NCBI GenBank assembly: GCA_003116975.1 | Contig: BGKB01000002.1 | Span: 248,001-312,000 of the forward strand | Direction of reading: 5' to 3' | DNA from: Aurantiochytrium sp. KH105 | Lineage: Eukaryota; Sar; Bigyra; Thraustochytrida; Thraustochytriidae | DNA: 64,000 nucleotides | In this document: positions 9,959 through 20,619 of the stretch, in pieces | How positions within the stretch are numbered: the first letter of the stretch is position 1 | Layout of the letters: every line of letters starts with the position of its first letter | The notes under the pieces: generated by a model | Databases searched by the model: none | What the model was told of the DNA's origin: nothing | Seen by the model: the letters and a program-made list of their open reading frames with translations, nothing else | Position numbers and translations under genes: made by a program

Positions 9959-11764
9959 TTAGTCGATCTCAAGGCACTCGACGGCGCGCGCGCTGTAGTA
10001 GCGGACATCAACGTCAGGGTCGTCGGTGAGGCGGTCGAGGACCTGCCTGGCGCGCTCGACGAGCTCAGGCTGCTCGAGCCCGCCGCAAGAGTGGATTTGC
10101 TGAATTGTCTTGGCGACGTTGAAGCGGACATTCGGGACAGGATCCTCTGCCATCTTGAAAACAATCGCAAGAAGCTTGTCTTCAAGCAAGCCCTGTTTGC
10201 CCGTGGAAGCAACGACCTCGACGGCGCGGAGGGCAGTGAGTCTGCATAGGTAGCTTGGGTTTGATTGAAGCTCGATGATTCGCGGAACAATGTTTTTGCG
10301 GGCCCACTCCTCGCCAAAGGTCTCTGTCAACTCTTTGAGGTTCTTGGCTGCGGCCTGGCGCACGGCGAAAATCTTATCCGAAAGCCAGCCCAGGCAAAGC
10401 TCCGAGAGCGAATCTTCAAAGAATTTAACGCCAAGCTGCTCTGCGAGGAGAGGAATGTGCTCAATGATGGCAAGACGAATGCGCCACGTGTTGTCCTCGG
10501 CCAGCTTTACAATGGCGGGCATGAGGGACTGCGAGAGCAGGTCGATGCCAATGACCTTGTTGAGAGCACTGAGCGTGGAGATAATGTTGAGCCGCACCTC
10601 GGGGTTATCATCCTTGAGGAGTAAGAGATAAAGTGGCAGGAACGAGGTGATCGTGGCGGAGCGGCCGACCAAGGGGGCGATGCCCATGACGACGAGCGCC
10701 AGAGCGCCACGGACGTGATCGTTGGGATCCTTGACGAGCTTTTCGATGGGCGGAAGCAAAATTTCAATGATGAGCTGGTCAGGGAGGCACTTTGCCACGG
10801 CGGTGACCTGGCCAGCGGCGGCAGTCCGTACCTCTGCTTCGGCGTCGACGAGCAGCTTGACAAAGGCAGATGCCAACTCTTTCTCGGTGAGCTCTTCGCC
10901 CATGGCTGTGGCGACCTCGGGAAAATGGTCGGCAACAGAATAGCGCACGCGCCAGGACTTGTCGGTGGCAAGGGACAAAACAACGGGCAGAATCTCGTCC
11001 TCCTTGGCGTCCTTGTCCAGAAGCGAGGCAAATGCGACGGCATTGGAGACAGCGAGCAGACGCACAGAGTCCTGGTCCTCGCTGGCGAGTTGGGCAAAGA
11101 GGGGCATGAGCTCAGACTTGAGGTAGTCCTCCTCGACCTGCTCCGCGAAGCTGCCGAGGTTGCTGGCGGCCGCGCGACGCACCATGGGCGTGTCATCGCG
11201 GCAGAGTTGGCCGTACATGCCTCTGAACTCTGCCTTGGTGGCGGTGGAGACACGCGGGTACGCCACCGCAAAGAGATAGCATGAGGACAGGCGCGAGGTG
11301 AACCAATCGCGCTGTGCGAGCCTGCGGAGCATGGTGACAAAGTGTGCGGCGAGGTTGCCCTGGTCCATGCTATCTGCGAGTCCCTTGAGCGACTTGATTG
11401 CGGCCTCGCGCACCGTGGGTTCCTCTACGGTCGCCAGGGCCTCAAGTGGGGGCAAGAGCACATGCAGGTGGGAAGGGCCACCCACATAGGAGCCAAAATC
11501 TCCGAGCTGCTGGGCGAGAACCAAGAGGACCTCGTCCTCATCGTCGATGCTTTCGTTGAGAAAGGGCAGGAGCTCGTTCCGGGTGCGTTCGGGCCCGAGG
11601 GCCTCGGCGATGACAGCCAGCTTGTTCATGGAGTTGAGCCGCAGCTGCATATCCTCATGCTTGAGCTCGTCGATCAGCGTCGCTACTGTGTACAGCCCGC
11701 CCTCATCGTCCGCGGGGCCTCCATCGCCCTCCACGTGCATCGGGCTCGTCGCCGCAGAGGCCAT
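9959..11764 (-). CDS. PPP2R1A: PP2A 65-kDa regulatory subunit A (scaffold)
   Basis: 601 aa, close to the 589 aa of the animal PR65 protein. It is built of 15 HEAT repeats that hold the PP2A catalytic C subunit and a variable B subunit. HEAT helices run from about residue 20 to the end; segments diagnostic for PR65 include [20 protein letters not shown] and [10 protein letters not shown]. The start at 11764 (MASAATS) is preferred over an upstream in-frame ATG that would add 31 Arg/Gly-rich residues. The gene is divergent from the TPR gene across ~970 bp. No truncation or missing repeat was noticed. Confidence 0.97.
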   Translation of the reverse strand: MASAATSPMHVEGDGGPADDEGGLYTVATLIDELKHEDMQLRLNSMNKLAVIAEALGPERTRNELLPFLNESIDDEDEVLLVLAQQLGDFGSYVGGPSHLHVLLPPLEALATVEEPTVREAAIKSLKGLADSMDQGNLAAHFVTMLRRLAQRDWFTSRLSSCYLFAVAYPRVSTATKAEFRGMYGQLCRDDTPMVRRAAASNLGSFAEQVEEDYLKSELMPLFAQLASEDQDSVRLLAVSNAVAFASLLDKDAKEDEILPVVLSLATDKSWRVRYSVADHFPEVATAMGEELTEKELASAFVKLLVDAEAEVRTAAAGQVTAVAKCLPDQLIIEILLPPIEKLVKDPNDHVRGALALVVMGIAPLVGRSATITSFLPLYLLLLKDDNPEVRLNIISTLSALNKVIGIDLLSQSLMPAIVKLAEDNTWRIRLAIIEHIPLLAEQLGVKFFEDSLSELCLGWLSDKIFAVRQAAAKNLKELTETFGEEWARKNIVPRIIELQSNPSYLCRLTALRAVEVVASTGKQGLLEDKLLAIVFKMAEDPVPNVRFNVAKTIQQIHSCGGLEQPELVERARQVLDRLTDDPDVDVRYYSARAVECLEID

Positions 11765-12736
11765 AGGTCGTCCTCCTTCTCCTCCTCCGCGCTGGCGCGA
11801 GCGCTCGCTTCCCGGCGCCGTTTCTCGCCTGCGAGGTCTTCGAGGCGACCCGATCAATCAAGCAGATCTCCTCGAGCGCCGGAAGCTCGCCCGAGCGCCG
11901 AGACTCGCGCCGCCGCCGCTCCTCCCGGCGTCTCCTCCTCTCCGCGTCTCCGCTCTGCGCTGCGCTGCCCTGCGCCGTGCTGCCGCCGCACACGCGAGCG
12001 CGTCTCGCGTTGCCTGCTTGCTCGCTTACTTGCTTCTCCGCGCACGTTGGCGAGCCCGGCCCGGTTAGGTTTGCAACCGCGCCGGTTAGGGTCGGCGCCG
12101 GGGTGTGCACCGGGCGGCGGCGCGTGCACAAGAAGAGGTAGGCTAGAGTCGGCGTAAGTAAGTCACACAAGAGAGAATCCATCCATCCACTGCCACGCGC
12201 ACGCAGAAAGGGCGCGCGCCTGCCAGTGGGGCGGAGGACTGGATCCCGGCGCCGCACTTCCCTCGCTCGCCCATGCTCGCGTCCATCTCGCTCGCTCGCC
12301 CGCCCGCCCGCCCGCCCGCGCGAGGTACGGCGGCGCTGCGCGGAGCAGATCGACAATTGCCGGGACAGCAGAGCCGCCAGCGGAGAGCTGCAGCGCGCGC
12401 GTGCTGGCCGGCGGGAAGGAAAGCAAAGCGACGGAGAGACACGCGCCGAGCGGTAAGTCCCAGCGGCAGAGCTGGAAAGGAGACGAGAGGAGAGGAAAGG
12501 CAAGCCCTGTTCGGCCGGAGAACGCCGCGCCCTGCTGGCCGAGCGAGGGAGAGAGCGAGGGAGAGAGACCAGGGACGAGCGGCACGACGACCTCGCTCTC
12601 CTTTTCTCTCCTCGTGCTTGTGGACGAAGAAGCGGACGAGGTTGAGGTCGTGTACGGGCTGTCGGTCCAAGCCAAAAAAGAAGCAAGGAAACTGATCGAC
12701 TGACCAAGTCCTTGCTGCAGCAGAGAAAAGAAGACG
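11765..12736. promoter_or_regulatory. Divergent promoter and 5' UTR region, PP2A-A / TPR gene
   Basis: A 972-bp spacer without a supported gene; it is GC-rich with CGCC/GCTCG simple repeats (about 12285-12320). Two splice-like pairs suggest 5' UTR introns. The better one is on the plus strand (listed separately). A weaker one is on the minus strand, donor near 12029 and acceptor near 11829, ahead of the PP2A-A start. Confidence 0.4.
12454..12720 (+). other. Candidate 5' UTR intron of the TPR gene
   Basis: A GTAAGT donor at 12454 and a CTGAC branch-like element about 22 nt before a TTGCTGCAG acceptor ending at 12720 define a 267-nt intron. Splicing would place the ATG at 12737 just 16 nt into the second exon. 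Found by motif only; no transcript was available. Confidence 0.4.
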
Positions 12737-14230
12737 ATGGCCAACCTCGCGGACCTGGCGAACGCGGCGGCAGAACTGTCCGCAGCTGGCAAGTACGCCG
12801 AAGCCGTCGAAAAGTATGATGAAATCATCGCGATCAACGATGGTATCGGCGAGATTTTCTTGAACCGGGGCGTCTCCATGTACAAAGACGGCGACTTCTC
12901 GGGCGCCGCGAAGTCTTTCAAGCGCGCCGCAGAGCTCAAGCCAGAGCTCACCATGGCCTTTCCAAACCTCGGAAACGCTTACCGGGAACTAGGCCGCCAC
13001 AAGAAAGCCGCCGAGGCGTACAGACGCGCGGTTGATGACGATCCCGACAATTTGCGAATGTGGCACAACCTTGCCACGGAGCTTACTGCAGCCGAGGAGT
13101 ACGAAGCGGCCATCGATGCTGCCGAAGAGGGCATCTCGCATGCTAGCGAGACCTATCCGCCCCTTCACAATGCGCGCATCGTTGCGCTTTTTAAGATTGA
13201 CCGTGTCATGGACTCACTCGAAGACATCGAGGCCATTCTCGAGGTATCGCCCATGGGTGAACTCTCGGACAACCAGCGCGAAGTTTACTCGATGGTCCTC
13301 AGCCGAAAGGGCTACGAACTCATGGAGGCAGGTAATGCGGAGGAGGCTATCAGCTACCTCGAGCGCGCCTGCGAGGGCGACAGCTCGGACGCCAACCTGT
13401 ACACGTACGGTGTTTGCCTCATTCAGCTTGGCAAGGACGACGAGGGCACCGCAGCTCTCGAGGAGTCCCTCGCGGTGAACGATTCGAACTGGCGTGCTCA
13501 CGTTGCACTCGGCACGGTCGCGTTGCGCAAGCGCGAGTTTGAGGCTGCTGTCGAACACTTCGAGATGGCCATGAGCCTTGATGAACGCCCGCGCAAGGAC
13601 TCTACCATCAACTTCAATTACGCGGTGGCGCTGTTGAACCTCGGTCGCGAAGAAGAAGCCAAAGAACCTCTCGAGCTTGTTATTGCAGAGGAACCGGACA
13701 ATCACGTTGCGCGCGGTTTGCTTGGCACCATCCTAATTAACGAGAAGGACTTTGGCAGCGCCGTCGATGTGCTCGAGCAGGCGGTTGGCTTGGAGGGCGC
13801 CAAGGAAGATTCCTCGATCCACTACAATCTGGGCTATGCCCGTCTCATGCTGGACAAACCGGACGAGGCCCTCGAGAGTTTCGAGGAGGCCCTCGAAATT
13901 AACCCCGAAAGCCAGCAGGCGCAGGCCGCAGTCGAATCACTGCGCGGCGTTGTGGGTTCAGGATCATCTGGAGGCAACGATGGCGAAGTGTCTCTTGAGG
14001 ATCTTCTCGAAGCCTCGCACTCGCGCTCGGCGGCCCCGATTTTGTCCGAATCAGAAATGCGCGACAAGGCTGCCAAGGCAAGGAACCCTATCGACCGCAT
14101 CAAGGTCGCCCTCTCTCCGGAAAGGCCCGAATTTCTTCGTCGCAGATCGATGGAGGGCATTCGCGCTGGATATGTCTTGGCCCTTGCCGAGGTGTATGAT
14201 GAGATGACGCAGGAGAATTTGCGGAACTAG
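12737..14230 (+). CDS. Tetratricopeptide-repeat protein
   Basis: 497 aa. TPR units cover most of residues 1-400, with classic repeats such as AFPNLGNAYRELGRHKKAAE, LGTVALRKREFEAAVEHFEM and NLGYARLMLDKPDEALESFE. Their spacing resembles OGT/Ski3-like superhelices, but no catalytic domain is present. A Gly/Ser linker near 405-415 leads to a C-terminal segment with DRIKVALSPERPEFLRRRS and a short helix, which I do not recognise. TPR superhelices are protein-binding scaffolds; the partner is unknown. The start has an ACGATGG context, 16 nt after a probable 5' UTR acceptor. Confidence 0.9.
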   Translation: MANLADLANAAAELSAAGKYAEAVEKYDEIIAINDGIGEIFLNRGVSMYKDGDFSGAAKSFKRAAELKPELTMAFPNLGNAYRELGRHKKAAEAYRRAVDDDPDNLRMWHNLATELTAAEEYEAAIDAAEEGISHASETYPPLHNARIVALFKIDRVMDSLEDIEAILEVSPMGELSDNQREVYSMVLSRKGYELMEAGNAEEAISYLERACEGDSSDANLYTYGVCLIQLGKDDEGTAALEESLAVNDSNWRAHVALGTVALRKREFEAAVEHFEMAMSLDERPRKDSTINFNYAVALLNLGREEEAKEPLELVIAEEPDNHVARGLLGTILINEKDFGSAVDVLEQAVGLEGAKEDSSIHYNLGYARLMLDKPDEALESFEEALEINPESQQAQAAVESLRGVVGSGSSGGNDGEVSLEDLLEASHSRSAAPILSESEMRDKAAKARNPIDRIKVALSPERPEFLRRRSMEGIRAGYVLALAEVYDEMTQENLRN

Positions 14231-14616
14231 GGTGGGTGGCCGTTTTGTTCCACATAATTGAACCTCCCCGGCATACTGTGTCTGGCCGGTGCGCAGATCA
14301 AGCTCAACATATCACGTGCATGTTTGTGTCATTCTCTCGCTTCCCTTGTTTCAGCATCCGAGTCCATCGAGAGTCCGTCATGGTTGGTTGGACCAGGCAA
14401 AATTCGAACACGCTTATCATTCTACTTTTTTCTTTTTCTCTTTTTCCCCTCTTTTTCTTTTCTTCTCTTCTTGGTTTTAGCCGGGCAAGATGACGGAAGG
14501 CCAGATGACGCAAGGCCTGAGCATACAGTCAATCGAGACATATATCTTTTTACAACCATTTTATAAACATAGGCCTACCTGCGAGCAAGCACGGTCTTCT
14601 GCTTCTGAGCTTGCAT
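14231..14616. other. Convergent spacer with pyrimidine tract
   Basis: About 390 bp between converging genes. It carries a long C/T-rich stretch at about 14425-14473 on the plus strand. No gene was seen. Confidence 0.5.
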
Positions 14617-16965
14617 TCACAACGCTCGAAAAGCCACATCGAGAAGCAAAAACCCAATGTCTTTACCCAGCTGGCCCAAATCATCCTGGTGGACATGCGC
14701 CCCTTCAACGTCCGTAGTGTGAAAAAGCTGAGATAACAAATACATGTTCACCACAGTTTTCACAAGTAAAACAACGGGGTAAGACTCAAAGTACTCGGGC
14801 TTGATAAATTGCTCGACAATGAGGACAACCAAAAGCGCGCCAATCTCCATACCAAGTGCAATCAGTGCTGCCGAAGCGCCAAAGCTCGGCTGAAAGCCCG
14901 CAAAAAAGAGCAAAAAACCGCGCGTAAGAATGCCCGCAACTTCTCGTGGAAGCACCTCTGCATACCAACGATGGCGCAACTCGCAAAGCCGTCGATCCCG
15001 AAGGCTCTGCCAACGTGGATCACCGTGCCACCGCACAAGACACGTGACGTGGCAGAGCTCGCTTTGGTCATGCGTCTCCATTGCGTATCCAAGAGGCTCG
15101 AGACGGTCCGCATGTGATAGGCGGCCCGAGATGGCCAAACCATCGTGCAAACCGCTCGGCACCATGAGATCACCGCACTCGACCGGCCCCATGCACTTGA
15201 CAGGAATTTGGCCAAGAAAACCGCACAAAACACCTCGTTGGCGTCTTGTGAGGTCGCTTGGGACGCCAGCCGCAATCGAAGGAGACGAGCTCACCACCAA
15301 AATGGGTCCTTTGCCATCCGTTCTCTTTGTTACACATTGCTCGGGGGAACGAAGCTGGACCACGTCGCCCGCTTCGATCAACTCGTTTGGATCACAGAGC
15401 TCGAACCACTCTGCATAATCGGCTTTTTGCGAGGAGGTCGTCAAACGTCCGTACACGCCTTTCGTGGCGTGCAGTTGATTTTGCGTTTGGACGGCCGCAC
15501 ACTTTGTCTCACCCACAAGAATTCCTCGTCCCAGCACGCGGAGAGCCCCATTTATGCAAAGGCACCCCTCGCGCATGGTAAAGAGCTTGGACGAGGGACT
15601 TTGTGTGTTGTCCCCTTCATCTTGAATTTTATCCTCCTCTTGTGATTTTGATGCAAGTGAGTCAAGTAGCGCCACGGGCATCTTGTTTACACTGGCTAGG
15701 GTGCGATCAGGAGTGAATCTGTAAGGTTCAGTTTCAACTTGTGCTTTCAGCAACTTTGGAAGTGGCGGCACCGTCTTTGCCGATGCAGAGCTTTCCCAGG
15801 TGTATACAAGTGATGGCGCATGCGCAACTACGGCTGAACGACATCGCGCGCCCTTCACCTCGATGGTAACGTTATCGCGTGTGACGAGAGAGAACCACCG
15901 ACCCGAAAATCCATGTTTCGCACCCAAAACGCCTGACTTGCGAACGCCGCGATTCATTGCGCGTGCAACGATGCCGGCACAGCCTCTGGCTCGTGGAGAC
16001 CACCAGACCTTGCCGCTTGCAAAGCTTTGGTACTTGACACTGACCAGATCATCGTCTTCATATAGATCGGCCGTGTCGTGAACTCGGTCTGGTGCAACGA
16101 GAAAGCACCCTGCATCCTTGGGTACTGGCGACGCCGCGCTGCGCACATCTAGGTCCGCTGGCGACTGTCCTCGAAGAGCCGCAACGATAATTTCAAACGC
16201 TTGTTCGAAGACGTCCTCGCTCGCTTCATGAGTCTGATTTCCATAGACGGCGAGGAAATGCTCGAGATCAAAGCTTTCATCTGCTCCATCACCATTTTCC
16301 TCGCTTTCATCCTCCTTTCGCTTCTGTTCCAAGACTCGACCTTGGCTTTTGCCTGTCAACGACTCTGTTGCATGCATCAATGGCTCTGCTGAGGATCCAG
16401 GAGATGTCGACGTGGATTGTTCCAGTCTATCCTGTGACGTTAAAGTTGATTTGTCTTCGTGGACAAACCTCGAGTGTGTTCCGCACTTGTTTCGTTCGAG
16501 TTGGGCCTCGTCCGCGGACCCCGGGAGCAGCTCCGCTGAGGGATCGTGGTCATATTCCTTGTCCCAGATCTCGGGCAATATGGAGGCGTCTTTGCACTCT
16601 TCGGTCAGCTCCCAATCTTCGACCTCGCCTGGGCAAGAAGCCAACGTGATTGTGTTCTTTGCATTTAGAGATGGTGAAGAGGACGACCTTGACGTGATCG
16701 TCCCTTCGCTGGATGAGTTCGCAGTGGTTGACGCTTCTGTCGAGGAGGCGGATGAGGCCGCCGAGGCGGACGAAGAGCACTCTTGCGTCACACGGTCGTC
16801 CTGCGCGTCTCCAGACTCGACGGAGGGGGCCGCAGACGCTGTTGCGGCACGAGCGTCCTCTTCCCTCGCCCGCATGCTCATTCTTGCCTCTGGTCGCGCA
16901 GCTCGAGCTGGCGCAGGCTGTGCAGCAGGTTGCGCAGGTCGCGCGGGCTGTCGCTCGCCAGCCAT
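14617..16965 (-). CDS. Membrane protein with Peptidase_G2-like module, function unknown
   Basis: 782 aa, single exon. Residues 1-230 are low in complexity and rich in Ala, Ser, Glu and Asp. A central region (about 290-620) contains two segments that look like the C-terminal processing/chaperone module of phage appendage and tail-spike proteins (Peptidase_G2 type): a DYAEWFELCDP element followed by a Val-rich strand, and FLGQIPVKCMGPVECGD followed by MVPSG. The last 150 residues contain two or three hydrophobic helices (RGFLLFFAGFQPSFGASAAL, ALLVVLIVEQF, VVLLVKTVVNMYLLSQLF), so the protein is probably anchored by its C-terminus. The start has a G at -3 and +4. The family link comes from recalled patterns, not a search. 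No catalytic claim is made. Confidence 0.8.
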   Translation of the reverse strand: MAGERQPARPAQPAAQPAPARAARPEARMSMRAREEDARAATASAAPSVESGDAQDDRVTQECSSSASAASSASSTEASTTANSSSEGTITSRSSSSPSLNAKNTITLASCPGEVEDWELTEECKDASILPEIWDKEYDHDPSAELLPGSADEAQLERNKCGTHSRFVHEDKSTLTSQDRLEQSTSTSPGSSAEPLMHATESLTGKSQGRVLEQKRKEDESEENGDGADESFDLEHFLAVYGNQTHEASEDVFEQAFEIIVAALRGQSPADLDVRSAASPVPKDAGCFLVAPDRVHDTADLYEDDDLVSVKYQSFASGKVWWSPRARGCAGIVARAMNRGVRKSGVLGAKHGFSGRWFSLVTRDNVTIEVKGARCRSAVVAHAPSLVYTWESSASAKTVPPLPKLLKAQVETEPYRFTPDRTLASVNKMPVALLDSLASKSQEEDKIQDEGDNTQSPSSKLFTMREGCLCINGALRVLGRGILVGETKCAAVQTQNQLHATKGVYGRLTTSSQKADYAEWFELCDPNELIEAGDVVQLRSPEQCVTKRTDGKGPILVVSSSPSIAAGVPSDLTRRQRGVLCGFLGQIPVKCMGPVECGDLMVPSGLHDGLAISGRLSHADRLEPLGYAMETHDQSELCHVTCLVRWHGDPRWQSLRDRRLCELRHRWYAEVLPREVAGILTRGFLLFFAGFQPSFGASAALIALGMEIGALLVVLIVEQFIKPEYFESYPVVLLVKTVVNMYLLSQLFHTTDVEGAHVHQDDLGQLGKDIGFLLLDVAFRAL

Positions 16966-17116
16966 CCCACGCAGCGTTCGATCCCGCGAGGGAGGAACGC
17001 GCTGCCTGCCCAGCAGCCTCGAGCAACAAGTTCTGCTACTTCAAGTTGCTAGCCTGAGACGAGACGTGGAACCAAAACCCAACACGGGCTGTTTTCCTCA
17101 CACCGTGGAGGACTGA

Positions 17117-17329
17117 CTACACGGGAATCGTTGACTCACTCAGCAAGTACACGAACTCATCAAAGCCCAGACGAGAAGAGAGTGTGCTTGAAGGGCCAAT
17201 GAATACGGCGCTTGACTCTTCAAAGATCGTGGGGAACAAAGCTTGACGCAGAACGAGGCATTCATCTTTGCATGAATCTGTTGCAGCACCATTCGTGGCA
17301 CTTGGTCCTCCAAACAAACGAAGAGTCAT
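17117..17329 (-). CDS. Small hypothetical protein or terminal exon
   Basis: 70 codons from an ATG with A at -3. The composition is protein-like: a hydrophilic start, then DECLVLRQALFPTIFEESSA, VFIGPSS and GFDEFVYLLSES, an amphipathic pattern unlike the basic, Ser/Arg-rich chance frames nearby. It may be a real small protein, the last exon of an unresolved gene, or a remnant. No family is recognised, and no upstream exon could be joined. Confidence 0.28.
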   Translation of the reverse strand: MTLRLFGGPSATNGAATDSCKDECLVLRQALFPTIFEESSAVFIGPSSTLSSRLGFDEFVYLLSESTIPV

Positions 17330-17596
17330 GTATTTCGCCGAAAAACAAGTCTTGCTGACGATGAGTTGACAATGAAAATGAACATCTTTAAAATAACAAA
17401 GGAATGGCCGCCGCCAGAGGGGTTTCCGCCCAAGTCATGGTGTCTAGGCTTTTTCCCTTCCGGTAACGAGCCTTAATCGTCTTCTGCAGCGCAAGTATAG
17501 GACTTTGATCATCATTGCTAGGGCATAGCTCCGAACAAGTCATTCGTTATGTGCTGCTGCGTGTGCAAAGTTGATAGTTGGACATCTTTCAACGAT

Positions 17597-17807
17597 TGAT
17601 GCAAAGAGAGCGGTTAAAGGTGAGCGCAAGATGATCAAGAGCTGACTATTGGATGCCCAGCTCGAAGCCTGACGAGTCGTCCAGCAAGTGCTGTTGCGTG
17701 AGTCAAGGTACAAAGCTAGGCAACTTTTACGATGCAAAAAGAGCGGTTGAAGGTGAGCGTGCGATGTACAAGTGCCGACTATTGGCTGCCCAGCTCGAAG
17801 CTGGACA
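17597..17807 (+). repeat. Diverged direct repeat, two ~74-bp copies
   Basis: Copy 1 (about 17597-17672) and copy 2 (about 17732-17807) share AGAGCGGTTRAAGGTGAGCG, then GACTATTGG and TGCCCAGCTCGAAGC, with scattered substitutions. The copies are 135 bp apart. A fragment of the first motif recurs near 18006. This looks like an old local duplication; no element family is recognised. Confidence 0.6.
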
Positions 17808-19226
17808 AGACTTTGCGTGCAGGGAGAGGAACCAACTCGTTTGCATCCACTCTTGATGCAGCAGGTGGTAGTGAAATGTTGCTTCCGATCTTGGAGCTGA
17901 TTTTGAGCATTCTTTTCACAAAAGACGATGATGCGCCGAACGATCGATTGTCCGGGGGCTGTCGATTGTGCAAGATTCAAAATTTGACAAAAGCATTGCT
18001 GCTGAGAGCGGTTGAGTGTCCTTGCGTGATCGCTCGGCCAATCGATAGCTTGATCGCTCGCTAGCTAGCTACTGCTGCGGATAAGCTGCTCTCCTTGTCG
18101 GTACAACGATAGCGGTTTCTCCGTGATCGCACTCATAAGTTCCTGTGGTAGTTGTAAAAGAGGGTGGGGCGATGAAATGCTTCCGATCATGGCGCTACGT
18201 TACCTTTTCAGCCTCCTTCAAGGTTAAACAATGACACCTCGGTTGATCTGTCGCTGCTGTCGCTGCTGTCGCCGCAACGAATAAAAGAGGATGTCGCGAC
18301 TCCCGGCCACAATGTCCGGACCCGGACCATTGTCCCTTGCAAGCGCATCTTCCTTCTCTGGAGGTAACGGCCGCGAATCTGGGGCCGCGGGCCGGCCACG
18401 CGTTCGTCGGGGCCTTGGGCAAATGGCGTTTACCTCGTTTCTCATCGAGTCGTTGTTGTCCGCATCCAGTGACACATGCCTGAAGAACTTCCTCTCTGCT
18501 TCGGAGATAGTCCAACGATGTTTGTTGTCCCGGCGTGGTGTGGGCGAAGCGGTGAGGACGACTTCGCGTGGCCCGCCTTGTTTGCATGCAAAACATCTTC
18601 GCAAATTCTTCTACCCCCTTTCTTCACTTTTGCGATGATAGTCTACGAGCATAAAAAGCGCGCGAGACTGTGCAGCATCTTTGTAACGACACGCGCAGAG
18701 GCCTGTGTAGCATCCTGAAAACGGCACGCAAGCTGCCAGCTCCAGTGTCAAAAAAGCCTTTGCCGCCGCAGGTTGTTGTTGCTGCTCTTTGCGGTCTGTA
18801 AAAAGACCCGCGTCGCGTCATATGTCGCTACTCGCTGGCTGTCGCTGGTTGTCGGCGGGACATATGAAACGGCTCAGAGAGTGAGAGACCTTTCGAGCGC
18901 CTTGGCCTCGCACGTCCCTTCTCTGCTCTTTTCCTCCGCACATTCCGGCACCACCATGATCGTGCCGAGACTTTGCGGCTCATGCAGCGGCGACGGCGGA
19001 TGAATCTCCCGCGGTCTGCATAGCCTTTCGCGGCCGTGCCGCCGCCGCCGAAGCTTCGTGAGGAGACGCCTTTATCCAGGCTGAGGCCGCGGTGGCAAGA
19101 GCAGCCAGGTCCTCTGCATTCAATCCAAGTCTGGCTGGCTGGCTGGCTGGCAGGCTGGTCACAGGTGGGCTGCGCCCAGCTTCGCGGGGTCGTCGTGGTC
19201 GATTGGGCCACCCTCGCTCGCCAGCC

Positions 19227-19227
<1 letters not shown>

Positions 19228-19315
<88 letters not shown>

Positions 19316-19330
19316 ACAAGCAAGCAAGCA
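19228..19330 (+). repeat. (AAGC)n microsatellite
   Basis: About 25 tandem copies of a tetranucleotide, almost perfect apart from one AAAC variant near 19313. It is followed by GCATGCATGC. The same unit recurs at 22275-22310 and 22420-22500 and in shorter form near 30288, 35194, 39352 and (inverted) 53244. Confidence 0.95.
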
Positions 19331-19339
19331 TGCATGCAT

Positions 19340-19440
19340 GCCAAGCCAAGACAAGTTAATCCCAACAAGCCAAGCAAAACAAGCCAAGCAAAACAAGCCA
19401 AGCAAAACAAGTCACACGAAACAAGCCAAGCAAAACAAGC
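19340..19440 (+). repeat. AAGCCAAGCAAAAC minisatellite
   Basis: Imperfect tandem copies of a ~15-bp unit built from AAGCC, AAGC and AAAAC, directly after the AAGC array. It looks like a derivative of that array. Confidence 0.8.
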
Positions 19441-20619
19441 CAGCTGCTGTGCAACACAAACGCGGTCAGTCGGTCGGTCGGTCGGTCGGTCGGTCGGTCG
19501 GTCGGCCGGCGCCTCGCTAACATTCGCGCGTCCGACCGACCGAACGTGCCGCTGCGCCTCCGGACATGTGTCGCCACGCCCTGCTCCTCCCTCCGCGACG
19601 ACCTGTCCGCAATCCATCCACACACGCACCCACGCACCCATCCATTGGCCATCGATCCATCGACAAGCCAGCCAGCCAGCCAGGCCTCGCCCGAGTCGCG
19701 CCGCGTCGCCGTCACGGCCGAGACGGTCGTCGTCATCTCCACCGGACACACCTAGAGAGCGTCAGACGCACACACACCGCGGCGCACGCACGTTACAAGC
19801 AAGCTGCGCCCGCCACTGGCGGCGGCACGCAGTGCACACCCTCTTTTTGCGCTTCGGCCCCACACTTGTCGTTCTGGCTGTTTCTGCCCGACTGGCTGGC
19901 GCAGTGCAACTACTTTTTGCTGATAACCAAAGCCAACTTGGCTCACGACTTCTCCATCGGCGGCTTACGATACTAGCAGCGAGTCTGCGTGCCGCGCTGG
20001 CTGCGGCGGCCAGCTGGAGTGGCTGCCTCGCCTTCCCTCTTTTCCTTTGCGTTCCGGTGCACCCTGCAGGGCCCGGCCGCGCCGCCGCACCGCGATCGCG
20101 TGCATTCGCGCGAGGAAGGACGTCGCCGCCTTTGTGCGTTTTCCATTTTCCCTGCCGGCGTTGGAGCGTGCATGCACGCACGCGCGCACTCCATTGGCCG
20201 TCCGTCCAGCGTGCGCATTGATTGCTGTTGCAGCAGCCATGGCAGCTGCCACTGCCGGCAGCTAGCTAGCTAGCTAGCTAGCTAGTATGCCAGTGCAGCT
20301 AGCACCGGTCCGGGTTTCCTCGGTGCGCGCTGGACCGGGTTTCCGGGTTTCCCCGGTCTGTGAAGCGGCGCTCCTTCCCGAGGCCGCTGGACCCCGGGGT
20401 CGCACCTAGCCACCCGCCTCGGCCCCTGCGCCCGACGGGCCGGTCTCTCCCTGCCGCCGCTAGGGGCGCTCGCCAAGCCCGCTGCCGCTGCGCGGCCCTT
20501 TCTGGCGAGCGCCCCGCGAGCTTGGCGCTGCCGCGATGGCGTGTAGTATGCCATCTTGCCGTCTCGGGTCTTGCGTGCGTGCTTGCTTGCTTGCTCTATC
20601 TAAAAAAGCAGGCGGAACA

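Larger units (their letters stand above)
16966..18800. other. Gene-poor stretch, left part
   Basis: About 1.8 kb with no confident gene. It holds a 70-codon frame at 17117-17329 and a diverged direct repeat at about 17597-17807 (both listed separately). Overlapping short frames on both strands at 17540-18640 have no recognisable domains and look like chance. Confidence 0.45.

Noticed and set aside
12056-12105. Telomere-like GGTTAGGG motifs
   Set aside because: Only one or two isolated copies in GC-rich promoter DNA; no array.
18195-18640. Short frames on both strands with 115-133 codons
   Set aside because: Overlapping, Arg/Ser-rich and without domains; no splice context.
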